Source: Candidatus Saccharimonadota bacterium (lineage in GTDB: Bacteria; Patescibacteriota; Saccharimonadia; Saccharimonadales; UBA4665). From it: DNA of 18,795 nt. Positions 1 to 7,007 of this stretch are shown here, one piece after another; the stretch's first letter is position 1; every line of letters begins with the position of its first letter. A program made the position numbers and the translations under genes. Location: assembly GCA_029288335.1 (NCBI GenBank), contig JARIHJ010000007.1, forward strand, positions 1 through 18,795, given 5' to 3'. Under the pieces are notes generated by a model that worked only from the letters and a program-made list of their open reading frames with translations, made no database searches and was not told the DNA's origin.

Positions 1-218
1 CCAACCCTTAGCTCACTGGTTCCCAGGTGCAAAACCGTCACGCTATCTTCTAGGATTTGCTGGACCATTCCCTTGCTGCCATCCTCAAACAGAACCAGCG
101 CCCTGGTGTTGACAGGTTGTAGTCCGCGAATTTTGATTAGGAAGAGGTTCACACCGATAACTTCACCTACCGGCCGTCCAGCCGCCAGCAATTTGTCGAA
201 GTGCCGATTATCACTCAT
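1..218 (-). CDS. atpA: F1 ATPase alpha subunit, N-terminal part (cut by window edge)
   Basis: Only the first 72 codons are present; the gene runs off the left edge. The beta-barrel domain of F1 alpha is recognisable: GEVIGV, then IRGLQPVN, ALVLFEDGSKGM and ILEDSVTVLHLGTSEL match the G-V-V-G...GL...GM...L..D.VG.V.LG pattern of alpha rather than beta. The stretch before the barrel is only about 16 residues, shorter than the roughly 25-residue N-terminal helix by which alpha usually binds delta. The ATG overlaps the TGA of the delta gene by 8 nt, so translation is probably coupled. As the catalytic-head scaffold it should pair with beta encoded outside the window. Gene order delta-alpha supports the call. 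Confidence 0.85.
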   Translation of the reverse strand, partial: MSDNRHFDKLLAAGRPVGEVIGVNLFLIKIRGLQPVNTRALVLFEDGSKGMVQQILEDSVTVLHLGTSELRV

Positions 219-705
219 TTTTAGCCAGCTCCAACAATCGATCGGCTAAAACTTCGCGATGCTCCAGCAAGCGCCTTCTCAGGCTGAGATCAAAATAACG
301 GTTCGTGGTACGCAAATAACAGCCGGCCCCAACACTGGGCTGCAAACCCACATTAATCAAAATGAACGGATGAATATTTTGTCTAAACCACCCTAGAATT
401 TTTTGCAGGGCACCGCTAGACGGCTCGTCAGCAAAACTTATATGTATAATTGGCGCTAGCTCGGATAACTCTGTGAGTAGTGTAGCCGCTCGCTGGCAGC
501 CAGCTACACTCGCCAGATCTAATTTGTTGGCACTCGCAAACTCAGCCAGAAGGCCCGCCCGCGGCTTGGGTAGCGGCCCGTCGCTGTTTTTTAGCTCGAG
601 CTGACGCAAATAATCAGCCAGATCGTTAGCGCTACGCCGGAGCCGCCGCACATCGGCCGGCGAAATCAACCCAATCGGCAAAACAATTTTTGTCTCAGCC
701 GCCAT
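211..705 (-). CDS. atpH: F1 ATPase delta (OSCP-like) subunit, divergent
   Basis: 164 aa, slightly short for delta (about 175-180). The C-terminal half carries the family signature: a beta strand IIHISFA, a helix ending in WFRQNIHP, then INVGLQPSVGAGCYLRTTNRYFDLSLRRRL, which corresponds to the G...GG..IR.GD.V.DGS.R.RL segment of OSCP/delta. The N-terminal helical bundle (residues 1-85) is poorly conserved and I recognise it only by position. Delta joins the top of the alpha3beta3 head to the peripheral stalk. It lies 5 nt after the b-like gene and overlaps atpA by 8 nt, the standard b-delta-alpha order. Stop is TGA. Confidence 0.8.
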   Translation of the reverse strand: MAAETKIVLPIGLISPADVRRLRRSANDLADYLRQLELKNSDGPLPKPRAGLLAEFASANKLDLASVAGCQRAATLLTELSELAPIIHISFADEPSSGALQKILGWFRQNIHPFILINVGLQPSVGAGCYLRTTNRYFDLSLRRRLLEHREVLADRLLELAKNE

Positions 706-710
706 TATTG

Positions 711-1286
711 CTAGGTACCTCTGTTAATGTCGGCTAGAATAGCCTGCTTATTCGCTTCCAGCTCGGCGAGAATGTATTCCAACTGGTCTGACAAATCAAT
801 CTGGTCACCGATCGTTTGCAAGATGTAATGATTGACGATGTCGGCCATTTGTTCAGAAAAATTCTTCAGTAGCCGTTGTTGCTGCAGGGAAGCCTGCTGC
901 TCCATCTGACTTTTCAATAGTTCACGTTGCTGTTCGATCGCTTGGTTAGTCTTCTCGATCGACTCGACCGCGAGCTGCTTGGCATCGCCGATTGATTGCT
1001 CATACTTAGCAAACTCCTCTTGCAGCTTCTTCGTAATCTCGCTCTTCATAAAATCGTTCAGCTGGCTAGTTGTCAGCCTTAGATCCTGCTGCAAAAACAT
1101 CGCGTTTTCACCGATGATCTTCTCAAAATGCAGCCGCCCGCGATTCCTGAGTTCCTCGCGGAATTTATCGTCAAAAATGTGCTCGACCGTTTCATCGGCC
1201 GCCATTTCTAGGGATTTGTTTTTATCAGCCGACTTCTTGACTGTAGGATTTTTGCTTGCCGGATTTTTCTTTATAAAAAAGGCCAC
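711..1286 (-). CDS. b-subunit-like peripheral stalk coiled coil without a membrane anchor
   Basis: 191 aa starting with GTG. It sits where atpF (subunit b) sits in standard operons, just before delta and alpha. From about residue 60 to 150 it is an uninterrupted charged, Gln/Glu/Lys-rich helix (LQEEFAKYEQSIGDAK, EQQRELLKSQMEQQASLQQQ) as expected for a stalk, and its C-terminal 40 residues could form the delta-binding part. Unlike normal b there is no N-terminal hydrophobic segment: the first 35 residues are polar and lysine-rich. If it is the stator stalk, it must reach the membrane through another protein; the membrane protein encoded 21 nt upstream is the obvious candidate. A weak purine-rich Shine-Dalgarno (AAAAGGGTGGG) lies upstream. 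Function inferred from position and coiled coil. Confidence 0.6.
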   Translation of the reverse strand: MAFFIKKNPASKNPTVKKSADKNKSLEMAADETVEHIFDDKFREELRNRGRLHFEKIIGENAMFLQQDLRLTTSQLNDFMKSEITKKLQEEFAKYEQSIGDAKQLAVESIEKTNQAIEQQRELLKSQMEQQASLQQQRLLKNFSEQMADIVNHYILQTIGDQIDLSDQLEYILAELEANKQAILADINRGT

Positions 1287-1307
1287 TGCTTGCCCACCCT
1301 TTTCACT

Positions 1308-2162
1308 CTATAATTTCAGGATTAAGTATATCGCACCGATGCCAATTGCGAAAATCACCACTGCCGCCATCACCACTTCGAACAGGCTACGGTTAATCGC
1401 GGCTTTAGCCAGCGGATTGCGCCCAGTTGCTACCATTCCGCCGCGAACACCAGAGTACAGCACGGCCGCGGCAATGAGTGCGATAATCACAAAAATTGCC
1501 AGCGCCGCGTAAATTCGTGGGGGGCTGGAATCTTTGCCGGTGATGGCGTGGGCCACCTGCTGCAAAAAAGTGAACCCGACCAGTTGATTGCTGGCGCCAG
1601 CAATCGGGTTATGTGCAATGCCAAGGTCGACCGGCACCAAGCCAATATTGACATTTTGGCCGCTGAAATGGTCATTGCCGAGCACGTTATCCTTGCCATC
1701 GAAGCCACCGGCCGCCTTGCCGACGACCAGCTGGCTGGACGAGCTGGCTTTCATTCCAATTCCCGCGAGCGAACTTATCGTAATGTAATCACCGGTGTTG
1801 ATCGGCCCGTTTTGGTCAGATACCAGTACGTCATAGCGGCCTAGCGTCGCTACAAATACTTGGTTTGCTGCCGTTTGCGACGAAATTGTTACCGGCGCGG
1901 CGCTGGCCGGGACGACCACGCCCTGCATTTGCTGAATGTGTTGACTAGTCAGCGGCTCAACCTCTGTCGGATGATTCGGGTCTAACCCGACGATCATCCC
2001 TACTTCAAGTGGCTGCTTGGTTGCATAGGCCTGGGTAACAGTCGGCTGAGAGCTAGAATTCGATCCGGCGGCGACCGCACTGCCCACCGGTAAAGCCGAC
2101 ATTAAGCCTAGCAAGAAGACTAGTAGCCAAGTAACTTTCAAGTAACTTTTTAGTTTTTGCAT
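1308..2162 (-). CDS. signal-peptide membrane protein with c-subunit-like C-terminal hairpin, in ATPase operon
   Basis: 284 aa, first gene before the b-delta-alpha set. Residues 1-32 form a signal peptide (hydrophobic WLLVFLLGLMSALPVG, then SAVAAG). About 180 residues of probable extracytoplasmic beta-rich domain follow (QPLEVGMIVGL, QVFVATLGRYDVLVSD, GDYITISSLAGIGMKA). The C-terminus has two membrane helices (about 217-237 and 263-283) joined by a loop with GRNPLAKAAI at 247-256. That loop resembles the polar (A/G)R(Q/N)PEA loop of F0 subunit c, and the hairpin topology is the same, but the only acidic residue nearby is Glu262 at the edge of the second helix rather than in its middle, and the first helix lacks the GxGxGxG pattern. 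Function unknown: possible F0-related or anchoring component. Confidence 0.65.
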   Translation of the reverse strand: MQKLKSYLKVTWLLVFLLGLMSALPVGSAVAAGSNSSSQPTVTQAYATKQPLEVGMIVGLDPNHPTEVEPLTSQHIQQMQGVVVPASAAPVTISSQTAANQVFVATLGRYDVLVSDQNGPINTGDYITISSLAGIGMKASSSSQLVVGKAAGGFDGKDNVLGNDHFSGQNVNIGLVPVDLGIAHNPIAGASNQLVGFTFLQQVAHAITGKDSSPPRIYAALAIFVIIALIAAAVLYSGVRGGMVATGRNPLAKAAINRSLFEVVMAAVVIFAIGIGAIYLILKL

Positions 2163-2167
2163 AATTT

Positions 2168-2180
2168 ATCTAGAATTATA
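2168..2180 (-). promoter_or_regulatory. promoter -10 for ATPase-like operon
   Basis: A perfect TATAAT (2175-2180) lies 12 nt before the ATG at 2162. Transcription would start near 2168, giving a leader of about 5 nt with no room for a Shine-Dalgarno. The desulfurase gene upstream ends at 2185, so the operon may also receive read-through. Confidence 0.6.
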
Positions 2181-2184
2181 CCGC

Positions 2185-3321
2185 TTAAGCCAGGCGGCAC
2201 AAGCTTTTTAGGCATTCGTCCAACTGGGCTTTGGTCGTGGTTCGACCCATCGTCAGGCGTAAGCTGGCCCGAGCGCTAGCATCACCCAAGCCAATCGCCG
2301 TGAGTACGTGCGAAGACTCTTCGCCGCTGGCGGAGCAGGCGCTGCCAGCCGCAACCATAATTCCAGCCGCGTCTAGGGCAAAAATTAGCCGCTCATTATC
2401 CTGTCCGGGTAAGGTAATATGCAAATTATTCGGCAATCGATGTTTTAAGCTACCATTGACACTGGCGTCCGGGATCAACTTCGCTAACTGACTAAAGAAA
2501 TAGTTTTGCAATTCCGCTAGCCGCTTGCTTTCGCTGGCTCGCACTTCCTGCGCTAGCTCTAGTGCTTTGGCTAGTCCAACACTGGCGGCGACATTTTCTG
2601 TGCCGCTGCGCAGATTATTTTCTTGGCCGCCGCCAGAAATCAGCGGCAGAAGCTTAACACCGGTTTTGACAAATAAACACCCAGACTGCTTCGGCCCATA
2701 AATTTTGCCACCGTTGAGGCTCATCAAATCGACACCCAGCCGGCTAACGTGCAAATCCAGATAATTCGCCGCCTGCGCCGCATCGGTCAAGAGGTAAATT
2801 GGCAACTTATTACCACTCGCCGCTCGGGCTGTTCGCTCCTTAGTCACCAGCTTAGCCACCTCTTTTAGCGGCTGAATCGTACCAATTTCGTTGTTGGCAT
2901 ACATTACAGCGACCAGCGCTGTATTTTTATCAATTAACTCAGCTAGTTTAGCTAGATCAATCCGGCCATCGGTGGCAACAGTAGCTAGTCGACAATCGCA
3001 TTCATTCGCTGGTGCTAGTACCGACTCGTGCTCGATAGCGCTAACAACACAATTAGCCCCGGGAAACTGGCGCATTACACCGTGGATTGCTAAATTATTA
3101 GCTTCAGTGGCGCCGGCTGTAAAAATAACCTCACTACTCTTGGCACCAAGCACGCTAGCGACGCTAGCGCGAGCCGATTCGAGCGTTTCGCGGACACCTC
3201 TCGCCGCTAGATAGCTCGCCGACGGATTATAGAAATCCTCGCTCCAAAACGGCGCCATTGCCGCTAGTACTTCACTAGCAACTGGCGTGGCGGCTGCAAA
3301 ATCTAGATAAATCTCTTCCAC
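2185..3321 (-). CDS. cysteine desulfurase (NifS/IscS family)
   Basis: 378 aa, full length for the class V aminotransferase fold. It removes sulfur from L-cysteine using PLP and passes it as a persulfide to tRNA thiolation or Fe-S assembly. Visible landmarks: YLDFAAATP at the N-terminus, GATEANNLAI (70-79), EHES with the PLP-stacking His98, NNEIGTIQP, TDAAQ with Asp180 and Gln183, Schiff-base Lys206 in NGGKIYGPK, the GGGQENNLRSGTEN loop (230-243), and the catalytic Cys329 in GSACSASGEESSHVL. The residue before the lysine is Gly rather than the usual His, a variant seen in part of the family. Start is GTG, chosen because it directly follows an extended -10 element. No scaffold gene is adjacent, so a tRNA-thiolation role (with MnmA) is more likely; that is inference. 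Confidence 0.93.
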   Translation of the reverse strand: MEEIYLDFAAATPVASEVLAAMAPFWSEDFYNPSASYLAARGVRETLESARASVASVLGAKSSEVIFTAGATEANNLAIHGVMRQFPGANCVVSAIEHESVLAPANECDCRLATVATDGRIDLAKLAELIDKNTALVAVMYANNEIGTIQPLKEVAKLVTKERTARAASGNKLPIYLLTDAAQAANYLDLHVSRLGVDLMSLNGGKIYGPKQSGCLFVKTGVKLLPLISGGGQENNLRSGTENVAASVGLAKALELAQEVRASESKRLAELQNYFFSQLAKLIPDASVNGSLKHRLPNNLHITLPGQDNERLIFALDAAGIMVAAGSACSASGEESSHVLTAIGLGDASARASLRLTMGRTTTKAQLDECLKSLCRLA

Positions 3322-3323
3322 TT

Positions 3324-3339
3324 AGCAGAAATTATACCA
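3324..3339 (-). promoter_or_regulatory. extended -10 promoter of cysteine desulfurase
   Basis: TGGTATAAT (TGnTATAAT, 3331-3339) ends 9 nt before the GTG start at 3321. The predicted +1 is near 3324, so the mRNA would have about 3 nt of leader. No -35 match is evident, which fits an extended -10 promoter. Confidence 0.65.
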
Positions 3340-3347
3340 GTGGTAGC

Positions 3348-3731
3348 TTAAGCACTCGCCGAGGAGAGAATTTTATCGTAGGCAGTATGAACTTTCTTCT
3401 GATAGGCGTCGATAGCTTGATAGAGGTGGCGAGCTTCATCTTCCGACAGTCGGTAATAATTGCCATCGCCAGTTGTCTTAACAACGCCGTTTCTCGGCCG
3501 GACAATATAACGCGTCGTGGTCGCGTGGTGGTGGCCAGCGGCGTCAGTCCAAGCTTCGTACCAAACCCAAGTACGCTCATCCAGGCAGAAAAACTGGCGC
3601 TCGTGCCCAGACGGGGTTGGGCCAAACAGTTCGCTGCCGAGTTTGGCTTCATAGCGGATCAGAGAATTTTTGAGCTGATCGCGCTTTTTTTGGGCGCTGG
3701 CGGCCGATAGACCGTTAAGCAGCTTGATCAT
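3348..3731 (-). CDS. conserved-type hypothetical protein (LFGPTPSGH / CLDERTWVWYE motif)
   Basis: 127 aa from ATG at 3731, chosen because GGAGG lies 4 nt upstream; a longer frame to 3809 exists but runs inside the previous gene. The body reads RYEAKLGSELFGPTPSGHERQ, then FFCLDERTWVWYEAW, then RYIVRP and a C-terminal helix LSEDEARHLYQAIDAYQKKV. I remember similar proteins in Saccharibacteria as uncharacterised; no function is known to me. No signal peptide or membrane segment. It overlaps the upstream gene by 17 nt, so the two are translationally coupled in the tatD operon. Confidence 0.8.
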   Translation of the reverse strand: MIKLLNGLSAASAQKKRDQLKNSLIRYEAKLGSELFGPTPSGHERQFFCLDERTWVWYEAWTDAAGHHHATTTRYIVRPRNGVVKTTGDGNYYRLSEDEARHLYQAIDAYQKKVHTAYDKILSSASA

Positions 3732-4029
3732 AATCCTCCATGGCGCCGAACAGATGGGCGTTTTCGACGGCGCGGCGGGCACGCTCAGTTGCCAAATCGG
3801 CCACTTCACTAGCGTGTGTCTCGCTCAATGGCGTTTCGACTGCTTCCGGCTGAACCGCGGGCGCTACTGGTGGCTGCGGAATAAGGCGGCCTAGCTCTCC
3901 TTTGATATGCTCGGCACTGGTGTCGATCTCCAGCACGCGTTCCATAATGGCGCTAGCCGCTTCCGGCGACACGCGCGGCCGGTTTTTGGCCGTCTCAAAA
4001 AATGATAGCAAGTCTATAACTTTTCCCAT
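3715..4029 (-). CDS. small hypothetical protein in tatD operon
   Basis: 104 aa, begins 2 nt after the tatD stop and overlaps the next gene by 17 nt, so all three are one transcript. The N-terminus (MGKVIDLLSFFETAKNRPR) is a short amphipathic helix, the middle is Pro/Glu/Val-rich and probably disordered (IPQPPVAPAVQPE), and the C-terminus is a charged helix (LATERARRAVENAHLF). No domain recognised. Spacing and overlaps make it a real gene; its role is unknown. Confidence 0.75.
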   Translation of the reverse strand: MGKVIDLLSFFETAKNRPRVSPEAASAIMERVLEIDTSAEHIKGELGRLIPQPPVAPAVQPEAVETPLSETHASEVADLATERARRAVENAHLFGAMEDYDQAA

Positions 4030-4031
4030 AA

Positions 4032-4838
4032 CTAAATCCTAAATAGTTGGCGGGCGCTCTCGCTAGTCTGTTCGGCTAGCTGTTCCAGCGATTCATTTCT
4101 GAGATCTGCCAGAAACTCCGCGACCACTCGTGTATATTTTGGCTCATTTATAGTACCACGGTGTGGTACCGGTGTCAAGAAGGGGGCATCCGTTTCGAGC
4201 AACAAATTAGCTAGCGGAATACTTCGGTACATCGCCAGCTGTTCTTCTCTCTTGGCGAACGTAGCGATGCCATTTACACCTATAAATAGCCCGTGCGCTA
4301 GGGCCTTTTTGAGGTTGGCCTGACTGTCGGTAAAGCTGTGCAGCACGCCACGGATGCCGTCATATTGCTCAAAAATTGGCCAAAAATCGTCAAAAGCTTC
4401 GCGGACGTGAAAAATCAGCGGCAAACTGTGCGCCAATGCCAGTTCAATTTGGGCTTTTAGCACGGCAATTTGGGCTTCTTTTGAGGAATGATTATAGAAG
4501 TAATCTAGACCGCATTCACCCACGGCTATCACCTTAGGAGAGCCCACTAGGCCCCTAAATGCGTCCAGATGGCCTTCTGCGAGGGCAGTTTCGGCTTCGT
4601 GTGGATGAATGCCGATGCTCGCCCACATATTTTCCCTGTTTTTCACGAATTCAATCGCCAGTTGACTATCCTCGTAAGTCGTACCGACGCAGAGCATGCG
4701 ACCCACTCCGACTTCATGCGCTGCTTTTATCACATCTTCAGGCGTCCGTTCAATGCCATCGCCATGCCATTTGTCGTACACTGGCGTCACTCGCCGCACC
4801 ATTTCGTGCGTATGGCAATGCGTATCAACAAATTCCAT
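4032..4838 (-). CDS. tatD: TatD family metal-dependent deoxyribonuclease
   Basis: 268 aa, the usual TatD length. TIM-barrel metal-hydrolase motifs are complete: DTHCHTH (His7, His9), GIHPHEA, GECGLDYFY with Glu108, FHVREAFDD with His144, LHSFTDS with His167, and LLETDAPFLTP with Asp217. Members are cytosolic 3'-5' exonucleases or DNases acting on damaged or single-stranded DNA. It heads a three-gene operon. The ATG lies exactly 6 nt after TACAAT, so the mRNA is predicted to be leaderless. Confidence 0.93.
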   Translation of the reverse strand: MEFVDTHCHTHEMVRRVTPVYDKWHGDGIERTPEDVIKAAHEVGVGRMLCVGTTYEDSQLAIEFVKNRENMWASIGIHPHEAETALAEGHLDAFRGLVGSPKVIAVGECGLDYFYNHSSKEAQIAVLKAQIELALAHSLPLIFHVREAFDDFWPIFEQYDGIRGVLHSFTDSQANLKKALAHGLFIGVNGIATFAKREEQLAMYRSIPLANLLLETDAPFLTPVPHRGTINEPKYTRVVAEFLADLRNESLEQLAEQTSESARQLFRI

Positions 4839-4844
4839 AACCCC

Positions 4845-4850
4845 ATTGTA
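4845..4850 (-). promoter_or_regulatory. -10 element for leaderless tatD mRNA
   Basis: TACAAT with a 6-nt spacer (ggggtt) to ATG places +1 on the A of the start codon. Confidence 0.6.
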
Positions 4851-4862
4851 GCTGAGTGATCG

Positions 4863-5185
4863 CTATTCTTGTGGGGGCTGGCTCTGGTTTGTTAGTCGCC
4901 GCCACTGGCGGCGAGCAATTTCTCGGTTCTTTTCTCGCCCTGCAGGATCCCAATGCCGATGAGCGGCACCTTCACTAAGTCCGGCAGCGCGTCCAATTTC
5001 CCGCCATGTCACTCTTAGGTCACGTGCTTCACTGACGGCCGCACTAATAGATGCCTCGGCATCCCGGATTATCTAAATATTCGCCGCTATGCTGCCAAGC
5101 AACCCCTGGCGACGTACTTCATAAGGTGACAGATTTTACCCTCTTGTTGCACCGGCTGCTCGGCCCGTTTGTCTATCTCTTCCAT
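4863..5185 (-). pseudogene. broken small HTH DNA-binding protein gene
   Basis: An ATG at 5185 lies 6 nt after TAGAAT and opens MEEIDKRAEQPVQQEG, which stops after 32 codons. In the frame reached by restoring one missing base, the DNA reads EVRRQGLLGSIAANI, an in-frame TAG, then AEASISAAVSEARDLRV, TWREIGRAAGLSEGAAHRHW and a basic tail RREKNREIARRQWRR-like to a stop at 4863. TWREIGRAAGLSEGAAHRHW has the shape of the helix-turn-helix of small regulators (WxEIGxAxGxSxxAAxxRW). Total span 323 nt, one short of a 107-codon gene plus stop. So one frameshift and one nonsense change separate a plausible start from an intact HTH. It could also be a sequencing error plus true stop; I favour a decayed gene. 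Confidence 0.55.
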
Positions 5186-5191
5186 AACTCT

Positions 5192-5197
5192 ATTCTA
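5192..5197 (-). promoter_or_regulatory. -10 element of the broken HTH gene
   Basis: TAGAAT separated by exactly 6 nt (agagtt) from the ATG at 5185, the same leaderless geometry as tatD and others here. Confidence 0.45.
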
Positions 5198-5263
5198 CTT
5201 GCCCGACCCTGACAATGTGCTCTAGTCATAGTATAGACTAATAATTCCATTCCGTCAAAGAAC

Positions 5264-5340
5264 TGGTGGAGTATGAGGGACTCGAACCCTCGACCTCTTC
5301 AATGCCATTGAAGCGCTCTAGCCAACTGAGCTAATACCCC
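5264..5340 (-). tRNA. tRNA-Ala(GGC)
   Basis: A full cloverleaf: acceptor GGGGTAT/ATACTCC with the G3-U70 pair that identifies alanine tRNAs, D-arm GCTC-AGTTGGCTA-GAGC, anticodon stem CTTCA/TGAAG with loop ATGGCAT (anticodon GGC), T-arm GAGGG-TTCGAGT-CCCTC, discriminator A and an encoded CCA. G19 and C56 are normal. Confidence 0.97.
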
Positions 5341-5484
5341 TCGTCCTTCCGTACGCGCCTAGCTCGTTTTGCTTGGACAGCAAAAGCTTCGCTCTAGCGG
5401 CTACGGTCGTCCTCTCAAAATTCCATTCAGTCGCTAGCGCTCCTTGGATTGGAATTTTGGGCGAGCCTGACGGCTAGCAGGGCT
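5341..5484 (-). ncRNA. long structured 5' leader of tRNA-Ala(GGC)
   Basis: The only promoter seen before the tRNA is at 5491-5499, so the precursor has about 144 nt of leader. It folds well on paper: a 10-bp stem CAAAATTCCA/TGGAATTTTG, a 7-bp stem TTTTGCT/AGCAAAA with loop GTCCA, and an outer CCGTA/TACGG pairing around the latter. No open reading frame of note. It may be only a processed spacer or an independent small RNA; I do not recognise a known family. Confidence 0.35.
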
Positions 5485-5490
5485 GCAGAA

Positions 5491-5499
5491 ATTATAGCA
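5491..5499 (-). promoter_or_regulatory. extended -10 promoter for tRNA-Ala leader
   Basis: TGCTATAAT (TGn plus perfect TATAAT), 14 nt beyond the metG stop. Predicted +1 near 5484. Confidence 0.6.
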
Positions 5500-5512
5500 A
5501 AAAACTAAGAGG

Positions 5513-6952
5513 TTAGTCTCTGGCTTCGGCCTTGGGGAATAGGGTGGTTTCGGGGGCGCGGATGAAGCCTTCTTTGAAAATAGCCGTAATCTTAGCTGCC
5601 GTCTCGGGCAAAAAGGGCACCAAGAGGTCGGCAATCTCCAGCAGACAGCTAGCTTGGTAGGCCAGGACTTCGCGCAAATGATCTTCGTCACCCGCCTTAG
5701 CGAGCGCCCAGGGCTTTTCCTCGTCAATGTACTGGTTTAGCCCTTTAACTTGCTCAAAAACTTCGTCGAGCGCTCTGTCGAAGTGACAAGCCGCCAGTGC
5801 CTCCGCGTAGGCTGTCGTGTCGTGCTCGCCATCTGGAATGTCGCCGATTAGCCCGTTTTGATACTTCTGAACCATCGCTAGCGTACGCTGGACGGCGTTG
5901 CCAAGCTGGTCGGCCAGCTCGTCGTTGTAGCTGGCTTCGAAATTGTCCCAACTAAAGTCCGCATCACTCGTACTCGACAAGTGGCGCAACAAATAATAAC
6001 GGGCGGCATCGACGCCGTGCTTCGCCACAACTTCGTTAGGATTGATACCGGTACCAAGCGATTTGCTCATCGCCTTGCCCTCGACGTTAATAAAGCCGTG
6101 GACGTAGAGCTTCTTCGGTAAGGCTAGGCCGAGGCTCATCAATAGTGCCGGCCAAATCGCGGCGTGAAACCTGATAATATCCTTACCAATAACCTGTACA
6201 TTCGCCGGCCAGAAATGCTTGAAATCGTCGTGCTCCGGATAGCCCAACACCGTCAAATAGTTCATCAGCGCCTCGACCCAAACATACATCACTTGTTTGT
6301 CATCGCCTGGCACCGGAATACCCCAGGCCAGCTTATCCTTCGGCCGACTGACGCTGATATCTTCTAACCCGTCTTTTAGCAAGCTTAGAATTTCGTTACG
6401 ACGGGTCTCGGGCAAGATTTTTAGTTCATTTTTCTCTATAGCATCACGAATGCGGTCGGTGTAGCTCGAAAGTTTAAAGAAGTAGTTTTCTTCCTCCAGC
6501 TTCTGATAGGCCTGCGGGTGGTCGGGCTTCATCCGCTCCGGATCAGCTCGATTTTCCGGCACGAATTCCTCCTGTTTGACGTCGTACCAGCCGATATATT
6601 TAGCCTTATAGATGTCTTTTTCTAGCTGCTTCCAGATCAGTCCAGCCCGTTGCTCGTGCCCCTTATCGGTCGTCCTGATAAAGCGGTCATTGGAGACGTT
6701 TAATAACTTAGTTAGGTCGCGAAATTTTTGACTGATTTGATTTGTAAATTCCTCTGGCTGCTGGCCGGCTTTTGCGGCTGCGGCGGCGATTTTGCTACCG
6801 TGCTCGTCGGTACCGGTGCTAAAAAGAACATTATCCCCCTGCTGGCGGTGATAGCGCGCTAGCACATCAGCCATTAGCACTTCCCAGGCGAAGCCAAGGT
6901 GCGGCTCGCCATTCGTATAAACGATGGCGGTCGTAATGTAAAAATTGCTCAT
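5513..6952 (-). CDS. metG: methionyl-tRNA synthetase (zinc-free, short form)
   Basis: 479 aa class I synthetase charging tRNA-Met. The HIGH signature is PHLG (17-20, after YTNGE), and the KMSKS loop is AMSKSLGTG (294-302). Other landmarks are FSTGTDEHGSKI (44-55), VMYVWVEALMNYL (221-233), RFHAAIWPALLMS, and the anticodon-binding helical domain with NDELADQLGNAVQRT and YIDEEKPWALAK. The connective domain where many MetRS bind zinc reads GWYDVKQEEFVPENRADPER with no cysteines, so the zinc knuckle is absent. There is also no C-terminal Trbp111-like tRNA-binding domain, common in short bacterial forms. The ATG is 8 nt after TAGAAT; a -35 (ATGACA) with a 17-nt spacer precedes it. Confidence 0.96.
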   Translation of the reverse strand: MSNFYITTAIVYTNGEPHLGFAWEVLMADVLARYHRQQGDNVLFSTGTDEHGSKIAAAAAKAGQQPEEFTNQISQKFRDLTKLLNVSNDRFIRTTDKGHEQRAGLIWKQLEKDIYKAKYIGWYDVKQEEFVPENRADPERMKPDHPQAYQKLEEENYFFKLSSYTDRIRDAIEKNELKILPETRRNEILSLLKDGLEDISVSRPKDKLAWGIPVPGDDKQVMYVWVEALMNYLTVLGYPEHDDFKHFWPANVQVIGKDIIRFHAAIWPALLMSLGLALPKKLYVHGFINVEGKAMSKSLGTGINPNEVVAKHGVDAARYYLLRHLSSTSDADFSWDNFEASYNDELADQLGNAVQRTLAMVQKYQNGLIGDIPDGEHDTTAYAEALAACHFDRALDEVFEQVKGLNQYIDEEKPWALAKAGDEDHLREVLAYQASCLLEIADLLVPFLPETAAKITAIFKEGFIRAPETTLFPKAEARD

Positions 6953-6953
6953 C

Positions 6954-6989
6954 GGAATATATTCTACCCGTTTACGTTTTATCTGTCAT
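6954..6989 (-). promoter_or_regulatory. metG promoter (-35 ATGACA, -10 TAGAAT)
   Basis: ATGACA at 6984-6989, a 17-nt spacer, TAGAAT at 6961-6966, and +1 near 6954, two bases before the ATG. The -35 lies inside the sequence TCATTCCCGCGAAGGC read on the opposite strand. Confidence 0.65.
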
Positions 6990-7007
6990 TCCCGCGAAGG
7001 CAGAAAC

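Noticed and set aside
979..1512. 177-codon open frame on the plus strand
   Set aside because: It lies antisense to the b-like and c-like ATPase genes, is Ser/Cys/Phe-rich without domain pattern, and has no promoter or ribosome site.
4863..5185. Stop-codon reassignment explaining the interrupted HTH frame
   Set aside because: TAG and TGA both end other intact genes in the window, and a frameshift is needed as well.
5341..5484. T-box riboswitch before tRNA-Ala
   Set aside because: T-boxes precede aminoacylation or transport genes and carry an AGGGTGG-type box and specifier loop; neither is visible and the element precedes a tRNA.
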